DNA of 64,000 nucleotides from NCBI RefSeq assembly GCF_030297555.1, contig NZ_AP028136.1:930001-994000 (forward strand), written 5' to 3'. A program made the translations under genes and the position numbers. Under the pieces are notes generated by a model, which was given only the letters and a program-made list of their open reading frames with translations, searched no databases and was not told where the DNA came from. Each line of letters opens with the position of its first letter. The stretch's first letter is position 1. Below are positions 16,762-25,415 of the stretch, piece by piece. This DNA is from Polynucleobacter sp. HIN5. GTDB lineage: Bacteria; Pseudomonadota; Gammaproteobacteria; Burkholderiales; Burkholderiaceae.

Positions 16762-17136
16762 TCAAGACAATTCATTCATGACGCGGCCACATACCCGTTG
16801 GCAAATTTCTAGGGTGGCATCGTCGCAGATCGAGTAATAAACGGTAGTGCCAACCTTACGACGCGCCAATATTCCAGCCTGATGGAGGGTGCCTAAATGT
16901 CGCGATACATTCGCTTGACTGGATTTCGAGAACTCAATCACCTCACTGACGGATTTTTCACCCTCGCATAATGCATACATGATGCGCAGACGGGATGGCT
17001 CAGCAAGAACCGCAAAGAACGCAGACACCTCTTTGAAAAGAGCTTCCATTTGTTCCGGGGATAAGTGTTTTTTAGACAAGCCATCCGCGAAGCCCTGGGC
17101 TGCAGAGTTTTGTTTTAGGGTTAATGGACTTGACAT
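16762..17136 (-). CDS. soxR: ArsR-family regulator of the sox operon (SoxR/SqrR/BigR type)
   Basis: A 124-residue winged-helix repressor. The helix-turn-helix reads SVSEVIEFSKSSQANVSRHLG and the wing GILARRKVGTTVYYSI. ArsR members linked to sulfur oxidation sense persulfide with two cysteines; here Cys57 (YALCEGE), Cys104, Cys112 and Cys116 (ICQRVCGR) are candidates, and without an alignment I cannot say which pair matches. It is the first gene of the sox transcript. A near-perfect palindrome begins two bases before its ATG, leaving no room for a normal RBS; an alternative ATG at codon 30 follows GGAAC. Confidence 0.88.
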   Translation of the reverse strand: MSSPLTLKQNSAAQGFADGLSKKHLSPEQMEALFKEVSAFFAVLAEPSRLRIMYALCEGEKSVSEVIEFSKSSQANVSRHLGTLHQAGILARRKVGTTVYYSICDDATLEICQRVCGRVMNELS

Positions 17137-17137
17137 A

Positions 17138-17159
17138 AATATGCGTAATTGCGCATATT
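17138..17159. promoter_or_regulatory. Near-perfect 22-base palindrome, candidate operator for sox and modBC
   Basis: The arms AATATGCG (17138-17145) and CGCATATT (17152-17159) are perfect inverted copies. The six central bases contain AATT with one mismatched pair around it. The site begins two bases upstream of the regulator start codon. On the minus strand a -10-like TAATAT overlaps its distal end. On the plus strand a consensus TTGACA lies at 17130-17135, with the -10-like CATATT at 17154-17159 after 18 bases, so the site would fill the spacer of a rightward promoter toward modB. Size and position suit an ArsR-family operator. Confidence 0.6.
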
Positions 17160-17290
17160 ACACCGAATATTTGTCTAAATAAATATACAGAGATACCCTG
17201 ATTCGATCCGACTAGAATAGAGACTTCGTAGATATCAAGACCAAGATTTATTCTAGAAACATTCTATAAGTAATTGAATTAAATAAATAA

Positions 17291-17941
17291 TTGTTAGATA
17301 CCCAAGCGATTTTCCTATCCCTGCAGTTGGCCTTTTGGACTTTGGTGGTCTTGATCCCCATTGGGATCTGGCTTGGCTATCACTTAGCCGAGGCTGGCCC
17401 CTGGAAATCTTGGGCTGAGGCAGCGCTTGCCCTGCCCCTAGTGTTGCCACCCACGGTCTTGGGTTATTACTTCATCGTGGCATTTGCGGGTAAGAGTCTC
17501 TTTGGTGAGCCCCTGGTGTTCTCATTCACTGGCCTCTTGATTGCCTCCATCATCGTTAACCTACCGTTTGCCATCCAACCCATCCAGCGGGCCTACGAGG
17601 CAATCCCCACCGAGATCAAGGAAGCGGCTAAGGTCAGCGGGCTTAGTACTTGGCAGCGCTTTCGCTTGATTGAACTGCCCTTGGCCTGGCGTGGCATCTT
17701 AAGTGCTGCGGCCATGACCTTTGCCCATACCTTGGGAGAGTTTGGGGTGGTCCTCATGGTAGGCGGTGCCATTCCTGGGGAGACCAAAACTGCATCGATT
17801 GCGATCTACGATAAGGTTCAAACATTCGATAGCGCAGGGGCTGGCGCCCTCTCGGTGATCCTGTTGCTGATCTCGCTCATTGCCATTGCCATTTCCTATG
17901 GGGTCTTTGGTCGCAACACTGCCGGGGTGCGCCGTGCTTAA
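17291..17941 (+). CDS. modB: Molybdate ABC transporter permease ModB
   Basis: A 216-residue permease with about five membrane helices and the cytoplasmic EAA loop EAAKVSGLSTWQRFRLIELP that contacts the ATPase. Features such as LPLVLPPTVLGYY and TLGEFGVVLMVGG are typical of ModB. The start is a TTG at 17291 with no clear RBS; I see no in-frame ATG before the first helix. The usual upstream gene for the periplasmic binding protein ModA is missing here. The gene is divergent from the sox operon, whose SoxC needs molybdenum. Confidence 0.93.
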   Translation: MLDTQAIFLSLQLAFWTLVVLIPIGIWLGYHLAEAGPWKSWAEAALALPLVLPPTVLGYYFIVAFAGKSLFGEPLVFSFTGLLIASIIVNLPFAIQPIQRAYEAIPTEIKEAAKVSGLSTWQRFRLIELPLAWRGILSAAAMTFAHTLGEFGVVLMVGGAIPGETKTASIAIYDKVQTFDSAGAGALSVILLLISLIAIAISYGVFGRNTAGVRRA

Positions 17942-19046
17942 GCTTCACCTTCAGCAAACCCTTCCCAATCCCCTCTCGATCCAGTTAGAAATCGATGCTG
18001 GTGAGGTTCATGCTCTCGTGGGCCCCTCTGGTAGTGGTAAGACGAGTATCTTGCGCTCCATTGCCGGACTTCATCATCCTGAATTTGCTTACATCGAATG
18101 CGACCACGAGGTCTGGCTTAATCGTGATCCGGCCCGTGGGCCCATAACGACCTTGCCACCGAACCAGCGCTCGTGCGGATTTTTATTCCAACAATACGCT
18201 CTTTTTCCTCATCTCAGCGCCCTCGATAACGTGTGCATGGCGCTTTACAACACGATTGGCGATCCTCAGATGCGTAGGACCGAGGCTCAGCGCTGGCTCG
18301 ATGAACTCAATATCGGTGAGCTTGGAGAACGTTTACCCAAACAGTTATCGGGTGGGCAGCAACAACGTGTTGCTCTGGCGCGTGCCTTAGCACGTTCACC
18401 CAAAATACTTTTGCTTGATGAGCCTTTCTCCGCTATTGATATACCGACTCGCCAAAAGCTTTATCAAACGCTGGCCAAGCTTCGTAAGCAACTCAACATA
18501 CCCATCATCTTGGTCACACACGATCTGCGTGAAGCTCATTTATTGGCCGACCGTATTACCGTACTAGATCAGGGTGTGGGTTTGCAGACTGCCAATCCAC
18601 AATCTCTATTTACGAAGCCGCGGAACGCGCGAGTTGCCCAGCTGGTTGGCATCCCCAACCTCTTTCATGGGGTATTTAATGGCGGCACCCTGTCGTGGGG
18701 TTCAAGCCCTTGGACCTTTCAAGTGATTGATAAGGGTCGCATTCCACCCAATGCCGAGGTGGCATGGGTCATTCCTCAAGAAGGGCTCAGTGTACATGCA
18801 GATTCGGAGGGTCGTCGTATTCCGTGTCGCGTCAATACCATTAGTGCTTTGGGTCAAATTGCACTCATTGAGTTCTCAATCGATAGTCTTGATGAATGTT
18901 TAACGTGGGAAGCCTCGGTCGCAGAGGTTAAGCGTCTGGGTTTAGCTCGGGATGCGCAGGTGTATCTCGAGCTCGATTGCAAGCTGATTCATATCATGCC
19001 GCTGCGCCCGATTAACGACCCACGTCGTTTTGTTGGCGTTACTTAA
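17934..19046 (+). CDS. modC: Molybdate ABC transporter ATP-binding protein ModC
   Basis: A 370-residue ATPase that powers molybdate import with ModB. Walker A is GPSGSGKT (residues 30-37), the signature motif LSGGQQQRVALARAL, Walker B ILLLDEPFSAID, and the H-loop VTHDLREA. The C-terminal part (about 290-355) is a TOBE-like molybdate-binding domain containing RVNTISALGQIALIEF. I choose the GTG at 17934, which overlaps the end of modB by eight bases and begins just before the first strand. Its stop directly abuts the stop of the convergent metZ with no base between. Confidence 0.93.
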   Translation: MLKLHLQQTLPNPLSIQLEIDAGEVHALVGPSGSGKTSILRSIAGLHHPEFAYIECDHEVWLNRDPARGPITTLPPNQRSCGFLFQQYALFPHLSALDNVCMALYNTIGDPQMRRTEAQRWLDELNIGELGERLPKQLSGGQQQRVALARALARSPKILLLDEPFSAIDIPTRQKLYQTLAKLRKQLNIPIILVTHDLREAHLLADRITVLDQGVGLQTANPQSLFTKPRNARVAQLVGIPNLFHGVFNGGTLSWGSSPWTFQVIDKGRIPPNAEVAWVIPQEGLSVHADSEGRRIPCRVNTISALGQIALIEFSIDSLDECLTWEASVAEVKRLGLARDAQVYLELDCKLIHIMPLRPINDPRRFVGVT

Positions 19047-20252
19047 TTACTTCTTTAAACCAGCCGCTAGATCACGCTTGAGATCGTCAATATTCTCAAG
19101 ACCGACAGCGATTCGCACTAAGCCATCAACAATACCCGCATCCTTGCGCGCTTGCGGTGTAATGCGGGCATGGGTCGTACTGGCTGGATGCGTAATCGTA
19201 GTGCGCGTATCGCCAAGGTTTGCTGTGATTGAACACAAGCGTGTTTGATTAATGAGCTTGTAAGCCGCCTTTTTGCCACCCTTTAGCACAAATGACACAA
19301 TCGGGCCACCCGCTTTTTGCTGGCGCTTTGCTAAGGCATGCTGCGGATGACTCTTCAGACCCGGGTGATACACGCGCTCGACTCCGGTTTGTTTTTCTAA
19401 CCAGAGCGCCAATGCCAAGGCATTCGCACTTTGCGCCTGCATTCTCAGTGCTAAGGTCTCAAGCCCTTTCAGAAATACCCATGCATTAAATGCGGAGAGT
19501 GTGGGTCCCGCAGTGCGCACAAAAGGAAATACTTTACCCATGACAAAATCACGGCTACCCACAATTGCTCCACCGACCACCCGCCCTTGCCCATCAAGAT
19601 ACTTGGTCGCCGAATGGATCACCACATCCGCACCGAGCGCCAGAGGCTTTTGTAAGGCTGGGGTACAGAAACAGTTATCCACCACCAATAGCGCCTTGGC
19701 TTTCTTAGCAATCTTGGCGATCCCTGTAATATCCGCAATCTCGGTTAGAGGATTGGATGGGGTCTCCAGATAGAATAGTTTCGTATTGCTTTGCACTGCT
19801 GCTTGCCATGCCTTTAGGTCAGCGATCGCCACATAGCTTGTGGTAATGCCAAAGCGACTCAGAATCGAGGAGAACAATTGCGTGGTTGCACCAAACACGG
19901 ATTTTGAGCACACCACATGATCACCTGCTTGCAGATGCGCCATCGCCGTCGTCAGAATCGCAGCCATCCCAGAGGATGTGGCAATGCATGCCTCGCCACC
20001 TTCGAGTGCCGCGAGACGGTCCTGAAACATACTGACCGTTGGATTGGTAAACCGTGAATAGATAAATCCCTGATCAGCATGAGCAAAGCCATGCTCTGCT
20101 TCTTCGGCTGAGTTAAAGCAAAAGCTGGAGGTCAAGAACATCGCCTCCGAGTGTTCCTGATAATCGCTTGAACGACGAGTGCCAGCCCGGACCGCCAGGG
20201 TCTCGGGTGCCAAGGTTTTGAGATTAGGTTTAGGCCGTATGGATTTTTTCAT
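19047..20252 (-). CDS. metZ: O-succinylhomoserine sulfhydrylase MetZ
   Basis: A 401-residue PLP enzyme of the Cys/Met metabolism family. The PLP lysine lies in SATKYLDGQGR, and the upstream ATSSGMAAI and YLETPSNPL motifs are typical. MetZ makes homocysteine from O-succinylhomoserine and sulfide, the direct route to methionine. The position downstream of purF is the usual one in Burkholderiales. Cystathionine gamma-synthase is a close alternative by sequence. The upstream gap holds a small palindrome (GTCAA, two bases, TTGAC at 20258-20269) of unknown meaning. Confidence 0.92.
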   Translation of the reverse strand: MKKSIRPKPNLKTLAPETLAVRAGTRRSSDYQEHSEAMFLTSSFCFNSAEEAEHGFAHADQGFIYSRFTNPTVSMFQDRLAALEGGEACIATSSGMAAILTTAMAHLQAGDHVVCSKSVFGATTQLFSSILSRFGITTSYVAIADLKAWQAAVQSNTKLFYLETPSNPLTEIADITGIAKIAKKAKALLVVDNCFCTPALQKPLALGADVVIHSATKYLDGQGRVVGGAIVGSRDFVMGKVFPFVRTAGPTLSAFNAWVFLKGLETLALRMQAQSANALALALWLEKQTGVERVYHPGLKSHPQHALAKRQQKAGGPIVSFVLKGGKKAAYKLINQTRLCSITANLGDTRTTITHPASTTHARITPQARKDAGIVDGLVRIAVGLENIDDLKRDLAAGLKK

Positions 20253-20322
20253 AACAGGTCAAGTTTGACAGGTAAATGACCGACTGTCACGCAGAGCATG
20301 CTGCAAACGCCACAACTGTTGT

Positions 20323-21861
20323 TTAGTCTCCGTTGGCTAGATGCAAATGCAATTGTGAGCGTGCAAAGTCACTGGGGTCGCTCTTGCGATCTTCTTCCTT
20401 GTTTGCAATATTGCGTGCTGCCTCGAGTGCATCCAAATAAGCCTCGGTGATATCGCCCGTAATGTAATGGCCATCAAAGCACGATGCCTCAAAGTTTTTG
20501 ATGTTGGGATTAATGTCTTGAACCGCTTTTTTCATATCCTCAACACTTTGATAAATCAGCTGGTCGGCTCCGATTAGATCATTGATCTCATCGTGGGTGC
20601 GGCCATACGCAACCAGCTCACTACGGGTTGGCATATCAATACCGTAAACATTGGGAAAGCGCACCGGGGGTGCGGCAGAGGCAAAGATCACCTTTTTGGC
20701 ACCCGACTCGCGCGCCATCTGCACGATCTCATACGAGGTCGTACCACGCACAATCGAGTCATCCACGATTAAGACGGTCTTATCCTTAAACTCAATGCGC
20801 ATGGCATTTAACTTCTGGCGCACAGACTTCTTGCGCACCGCCTGGCCAGGCATGATGAAGGTGCGACCGATATAGCGGTTCTTAAAAAATCCTTCGCGAT
20901 ACGAGATGCCCAAACGTTTTGCTACTTGAAGTGCGGCAGGTCGACTGGAGTCTGGAATGGGCATCACCACATCAATCTTGCTCACGTCGGTCTCCGCCCG
21001 AATCTTCTCGGCCAAGTAGTCCCCCATGCGCATGCGCACGTTGTACACGGTTACCCCATCGATCGTCGAGTCAGGGCGGGCTAGATAGACGTATTCAAAA
21101 ATACAGGGATTTAGACTGGCATTGGGTGCGCACTGCCGCGTATGGAAGTTCCCGTCGAGATCAATGTAGATCGCCTCACCCGGTGCCACATCGCGTACAA
21201 AGGTGTAGCCCAAGCCTTCAAGTGCAACCGATTCCGAAGCCAGCATCCACTCGGGCCCATCGGGTGTATCGACCTTACCAATGCACAGCGGACGAATCCC
21301 AAAGGGATCCCGAAATGCCAATAAACCAAATCCAGCAATTAGCGACACCACTGCATAGGATCCCTTCACCCGCTTATTAAGTCCTGCGACAGCTTTAAAG
21401 ATCGAGTCGTCATCTAGGGCAGCGCTATTGGTCTCTTTTTGTAACTCATCGGCAAGTACGTTGAGTAAAACCTCCGTATCGGAGCTGGTATTAATATGGC
21501 GGCGATCACGATAAGCCATCTCACTGCGCAGCATGGGGGCATTGGTTAGGTTGCCATTGTGTGCCAAGATGATGCCAAAGGGTGCGCTAACATAAAACGG
21601 TTGCGCCTCCTCTTCACTGCTCGCTGAGCCAGCGGTGGGATAACGCACTTGGCCAATACCTGCATTACCTACGAGACTGCGCATATTGCGAGTACGGAAT
21701 ACATCGCGCACCAAGCCGTTAGCCTTGTGCATTGCAAATGAATTACCACTCATGGTGGCAATCCCAGCTGCGTCCTGTCCACGATGCTGCAGCAGGAGCA
21801 AAGCGTCATACAAGAGTTGGTTTACAGGTCGATGTGAAATCGTTCCGACAACACCACACAT
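20323..21861 (-). CDS. purF: Amidophosphoribosyltransferase PurF
   Basis: A 512-residue enzyme for the first step of purine synthesis, forming phosphoribosylamine from PRPP and glutamine. The start at 21861 puts the catalytic nucleophile at Cys2 (MCGVVG), as required for this Ntn-type glutaminase, and AGGGGGC lies before it. The phosphoribosyltransferase domain shows the PRPP loop VLIVDDSIVRGTT. Longer readings are rejected for these reasons. It starts two bases after the cvpA stop, the classic cvpA-purF pair. Confidence 0.97.
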   Translation of the reverse strand: MCGVVGTISHRPVNQLLYDALLLLQHRGQDAAGIATMSGNSFAMHKANGLVRDVFRTRNMRSLVGNAGIGQVRYPTAGSASSEEEAQPFYVSAPFGIILAHNGNLTNAPMLRSEMAYRDRRHINTSSDTEVLLNVLADELQKETNSAALDDDSIFKAVAGLNKRVKGSYAVVSLIAGFGLLAFRDPFGIRPLCIGKVDTPDGPEWMLASESVALEGLGYTFVRDVAPGEAIYIDLDGNFHTRQCAPNASLNPCIFEYVYLARPDSTIDGVTVYNVRMRMGDYLAEKIRAETDVSKIDVVMPIPDSSRPAALQVAKRLGISYREGFFKNRYIGRTFIMPGQAVRKKSVRQKLNAMRIEFKDKTVLIVDDSIVRGTTSYEIVQMARESGAKKVIFASAAPPVRFPNVYGIDMPTRSELVAYGRTHDEINDLIGADQLIYQSVEDMKKAVQDINPNIKNFEASCFDGHYITGDITEAYLDALEAARNIANKEEDRKSDPSDFARSQLHLHLANGD

Positions 21862-21863
21862 AG

Positions 21864-22415
21864 TTAGCCCCCTGCCGATCGGGAACGATCGGTCATTGAA
21901 ATTGCATTGAAGTGCTTTGCCCAGTTTTCGGGCAACCACGAACGGATTAGGCCCGTTCCCTGCTCAAGTACTGGCCGAATCGCAGACGCTTGCCATGCCT
22001 GTGTTTCCTGCGCACCAGTAAGCGCCCCCAGGGTGCTCAATACGACCAGTACCAAGGCGCCCCGCACAAAACCAAACAGTAATCCAAAGAATCGATCAAC
22101 CAAGGTGAGCCCTGCGGTCGAAAGCAGGGATTGAAAGGCGCGAGCCAACAGACCAGCGGCAATGAGGATCACAACAAAGATCAGGAGGAAAGCTGCGGCT
22201 AAGCGCGCGGTCTCATTGGGAATAAATGCCGAGAGCCATTCGGTGGCCAAATAATTACAGAAATGGTAAGCGAGCCACGCAGCAGCAAACCACGATGCGA
22301 GCGCAATGATCTCCCGAAAAAATCCGCGCCACAAACCTACCATTGCTGAAACTATCAAGATGCCAATCGCAAAATAATCTAAGGTCGTTAGTTGAATGGC
22401 GCCGAGTGATTGCAT
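21864..22415 (-). CDS. cvpA: CvpA family membrane protein
   Basis: A 183-residue protein with four hydrophobic helices in the first 130 residues and the CvpA signature MVGLWRGFFREIIALASWF, followed by a polar C-terminal tail. CvpA was named for colicin V production; its biochemical role remains uncertain, with links to envelope stress. The gene lies between the SPOR protein gene (two-base gap) and purF (two-base gap), so the three are probably co-translated in one operon. Confidence 0.93.
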   Translation of the reverse strand: MQSLGAIQLTTLDYFAIGILIVSAMVGLWRGFFREIIALASWFAAAWLAYHFCNYLATEWLSAFIPNETARLAAAFLLIFVVILIAAGLLARAFQSLLSTAGLTLVDRFFGLLFGFVRGALVLVVLSTLGALTGAQETQAWQASAIRPVLEQGTGLIRSWLPENWAKHFNAISMTDRSRSAGG

Positions 22416-22417
22416 GA

Positions 22418-23182
22418 TTAACTCTTATTTAGCTCAACGATGCGCGGACTTAAGCCGAGGGAGCGGATTCGTTTCTCGGCCGACTCTGCCGCCTCTCGTT
22501 CAGTAAATGGGCCAGCTCGCAGTAAATAGAGCTTGACGCCCTCAGCATTATTGCGAGTAAGCACGTAATACGGAATCTTGTTCTCTTTTAACTTGGTAAC
22601 CCAACCATTGGCCCGCTCTTCGGAAGCAAAGGCCCCAATCTGAATCACAAACTTACCGTTCGCTGCCACCTTGGCATCGGCTGCGCTGGCAGGTTCATTG
22701 CTGGTGCTCACCAACTCTTCGCCGGCTGCTAGGCCTAAGCTTTTACTTGTAGGACTCGAAGTTGCAGGGGTTGGGCTAGCTGGTTTTGGTGCCGCCACCG
22801 GAGGGTTTACAGTGGGCGGTGGTGTAACTTCAGGCTTAGGCTCCGCCTTTACTTCCACCGGTGGTTTTTTATCGGGCTCGGCATTCAGTACACCAGCTGC
22901 TGGATTGGGTAAGTTACTGACGATTTGCACTGTGATGTCATTAGCAACCGGCTTGGGTTTCTGATCCAAAATTTGTGGCAAGCCAATCACTGCGATCAAT
23001 ACCAACGTGGCCGCACCAATTAAGCGATGGCGCGCACGTTGCTTTTCAGGGTCCTCGGTCAACGCAAGATCTTCAGTACTTTCTTCGCCAGACTTTGCAC
23101 GTTTTGGAAAGGTGCGGCGAGCCAGGGGCTCCATTTTTTGGGGGGCAGGCTTGCGTCGAAACAGATTCGATAAGAAGGTCAT
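22418..23182 (-). CDS. SPOR domain protein (DedD-like)
   Basis: A 254-residue bitopic membrane protein. A cytoplasmic N-terminus with basic residues precedes one transmembrane helix (LIGAATLVLIAVIGLPQIL, about residues 53-71), then a long Pro/Lys/Ala-rich linker and a C-terminal SPOR domain (about 175-254) beginning FVIQIGAFASEERANGW. SPOR domains bind denuded septal peptidoglycan, so a cell-division role like that of E. coli DedD is likely. It lies between folC and cvpA, the same order as in many beta- and gammaproteobacteria. Confidence 0.9.
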   Translation of the reverse strand: MTFLSNLFRRKPAPQKMEPLARRTFPKRAKSGEESTEDLALTEDPEKQRARHRLIGAATLVLIAVIGLPQILDQKPKPVANDITVQIVSNLPNPAAGVLNAEPDKKPPVEVKAEPKPEVTPPPTVNPPVAAPKPASPTPATSSPTSKSLGLAAGEELVSTSNEPASAADAKVAANGKFVIQIGAFASEERANGWVTKLKENKIPYYVLTRNNAEGVKLYLLRAGPFTEREAAESAEKRIRSLGLSPRIVELNKS

Positions 23183-23185
23183 GGA

Positions 23186-24490
23186 TCAATGTGCCTGGTT
23201 ATTTCGATAAGCCATTACGCCTGCAACGGTATAGAAGGATCCGAAGACTGTAATTCTATCACCCTCACCCGCTTTATCCAACGCCGCTTGATAGGCGGCT
23301 CCAGGATTTGGAAACACTAGGGCCTCTTTATTGAGTACCTGCAGGCGCTTTGCTAAATCATCTGCCGAGGCTGCTCGTGGCGTCGGCAAATCGGTGCAAT
23401 ACCAATAATCAACAATATCCAACATGGGTTGAAGCACACCCTCAACGTCTTTATCGGCCATTGCCCCGAACACAGCATAGGTATAAGGGTGATATGCCAT
23501 GGCCTCAATGCTCTGCGCCAAGGTCGCCGCTGCGTGCGGATTGTGCGCAACATCCAAGACCACCGTAGGTCTGCCGGGCAAGACCTGAAAGCGTCCAGGC
23601 AACTCCACCAGTGCCAAGCCATTCCGAATATCCTGCGCACTAACCGGTAAACGATCATGCAAAGCGATCAAAGCAGCGATCACTGCTGAGGCATTGAGAA
23701 GCTGATTAGCACCCCGCAATGCCGGATACCCGAGCCCACTAAAACGCTTACCCCGTCCTGACCAACCCCATTGCTGTTGATCGCCCGTAAATGAATAATC
23801 CTTACCCATCAACCACAAGTCAGCGCCAATCTCCTTAGCGTGATTGATCAAAGACGCGGGAGGCATTGGGTCACCACAGATCGCAATCGCTTTCGCGCGG
23901 AAGATACCCGCTTTCTCAAAAGCGATCGCCTCACGGGTATTACCTAAATAGGCCATGTGGTCCAGATCAATGCTGGTCACAATCGCGCAATCGGCATCCA
24001 CAATATTGACTGCATCGAGACGCCCACCCATCCCGACCTCTAAGATCACGGCATCCACTGCGGCATTAGCAAAGAGATCCATGATGGCCAAGGTGGTGAA
24101 CTCAAAATACGTGAGAGTTGGTGGATCACTTAATCGACAGCGGGCACGCTCGACTCGCTCAAATGCATTGAGTAATTGCGCATCGCTGACATCAGCCCCA
24201 TTGATTCTGGCGCGCTCATTAAATCGCAAGAGATGGGGGGATGTATGACACGCCACTTTATATCCGGCGGCCAGCAAAATACTTTCTAGAAAGGCACAGG
24301 TGGAGCCTTTACCATTGGTTCCACCCACTGTAATCACGGGGCATGGAAACTGCAGTCCCAGAGATTTCTTAACCCGGGTAATGCGGGCGAGACCCATATC
24401 GATCCCTACCGGGTGCGCGGTCTCCAAGTGGTATAACCACTCGTCTAGGTTTGTGAATAGGATTGGTTGGCTCTGCTGGGGTTCAAGCAC
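23186..24490 (-). CDS. folC: Bifunctional folylpolyglutamate synthase/dihydrofolate synthase FolC
   Basis: A 434-residue Mur-ligase-like enzyme. It joins glutamate to dihydropteroate and extends the polyglutamate tail of folates. The ATP loop is GGTNGKGSTCAFLE, and the family motifs SPHLLRFNERARING and DVAHNPHAA are present. The start codon is a GTG at 24490, three bases beyond the accD stop. Its position between accD and the SPOR gene is the standard arrangement. Confidence 0.95.
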   Translation of the reverse strand: MLEPQQSQPILFTNLDEWLYHLETAHPVGIDMGLARITRVKKSLGLQFPCPVITVGGTNGKGSTCAFLESILLAAGYKVACHTSPHLLRFNERARINGADVSDAQLLNAFERVERARCRLSDPPTLTYFEFTTLAIMDLFANAAVDAVILEVGMGGRLDAVNIVDADCAIVTSIDLDHMAYLGNTREAIAFEKAGIFRAKAIAICGDPMPPASLINHAKEIGADLWLMGKDYSFTGDQQQWGWSGRGKRFSGLGYPALRGANQLLNASAVIAALIALHDRLPVSAQDIRNGLALVELPGRFQVLPGRPTVVLDVAHNPHAAATLAQSIEAMAYHPYTYAVFGAMADKDVEGVLQPMLDIVDYWYCTDLPTPRAASADDLAKRLQVLNKEALVFPNPGAAYQAALDKAGEGDRITVFGSFYTVAGVMAYRNNQAH

Positions 24491-24493
24491 GAC

Positions 24494-25396
24494 TTAGCTC
24501 GAACTATTGGTTTGCAGCAACTGCTTCGGTAACTTCTCAGCCGGAATCTTTTGCAATAGGGCGAGTAATTTGGCGAGCTCTGCGCGCATTTGACGACGAT
24601 CAACAATCATGTCGATACCGCCCTTTTGCATCAGAAACTCGGAGCGCTGAAATCCTTCAGGTAATTTCTCACGCACGGTTTGCTCAATCACCCGTGGGCC
24701 TGCAAAACCAATTAAGGCCTTTGGTTCAGCCATTACCACATCACCCATAAATGCAAAACTGGCTGAGATACCGCCCATCGTCGGATCGGTCAATACGCTA
24801 ATATAGGGCAAGCCTGCTTGCGAGAGCTTGGTCAGCATCGAATTTGTTTTGGCCATTTGCAGGAGTGATAACAAACTCTCTTGCATGCGTGCGCCTCCGG
24901 TTGCTGTGATGCAAATGAAGGCGCATTTCTTCTGGATGGCCTCTTGAACACCGCGCACAAAACGCTCACCCACCACGGAACCCATCGATCCGCCCATATA
25001 CTCAAACTCAAAGCAGGCCACCACCGCTGGGATGGATTCAATCTTGCCAGCGATTACTACTAAAGCTTCCGATTCGCCCGATGCGTCACTGGCTTGCTTT
25101 AAACGATCGGGGTATTTTTTACTGTCTTTGAACTTGAGAGCATCGACCGGATATACCGATTCACCAATTTCAACGCGTGGCTTGGGATCCAATAAATGAT
25201 CAAGGCGTTTGCGCGCATTGATGCGCATATGGTGTGAGCATTTTGGGCAAACCGACAGATTAGCTTCAATATCGGTGCTATAAAGAACCGCATCGCACCC
25301 GCCACATTTGACCCATAAACCTTCAGGGACGGTCTTCCGACTGGCCGGATCACTTTGTTGGATCTGGGGCGGAAGTATTTTGTCAATCCAGCTCAT
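24494..25396 (-). CDS. accD: Acetyl-CoA carboxylase carboxyltransferase subunit beta AccD
   Basis: A 300-residue subunit that, with AccA, transfers the carboxyl group from biotin to acetyl-CoA in fatty acid synthesis. The N-terminal four-cysteine zinc ribbon is visible as CGGCDAVLY and CPKCSHHMR, followed by the crotonase-like carboxyltransferase domain with [17 protein letters not shown] and [11 protein letters not shown]. It lies 19 bases downstream of trpA; the trp-accD-folC order is conserved in many proteobacteria. Confidence 0.97.
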   Translation of the reverse strand: MSWIDKILPPQIQQSDPASRKTVPEGLWVKCGGCDAVLYSTDIEANLSVCPKCSHHMRINARKRLDHLLDPKPRVEIGESVYPVDALKFKDSKKYPDRLKQASDASGESEALVVIAGKIESIPAVVACFEFEYMGGSMGSVVGERFVRGVQEAIQKKCAFICITATGGARMQESLLSLLQMAKTNSMLTKLSQAGLPYISVLTDPTMGGISASFAFMGDVVMAEPKALIGFAGPRVIEQTVREKLPEGFQRSEFLMQKGGIDMIVDRRQMRAELAKLLALLQKIPAEKLPKQLLQTNSSS

Positions 25397-25415
25397 AGCG
25401 GTATTGTAACGACCT

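Noticed and set aside
20255..20272. Small palindrome upstream of metZ, considered as a methionine operator or riboswitch
   Set aside because: Only five-base arms; the 70-base gap shows no conserved riboswitch core that I recognise and no expected regulator gene is near.
20919..21380. 153-codon open frame on the plus strand inside purF
   Set aside because: It is antisense to a clear PurF protein, has a Pro/Arg/Ser-rich translation without any family pattern, and has no RBS.
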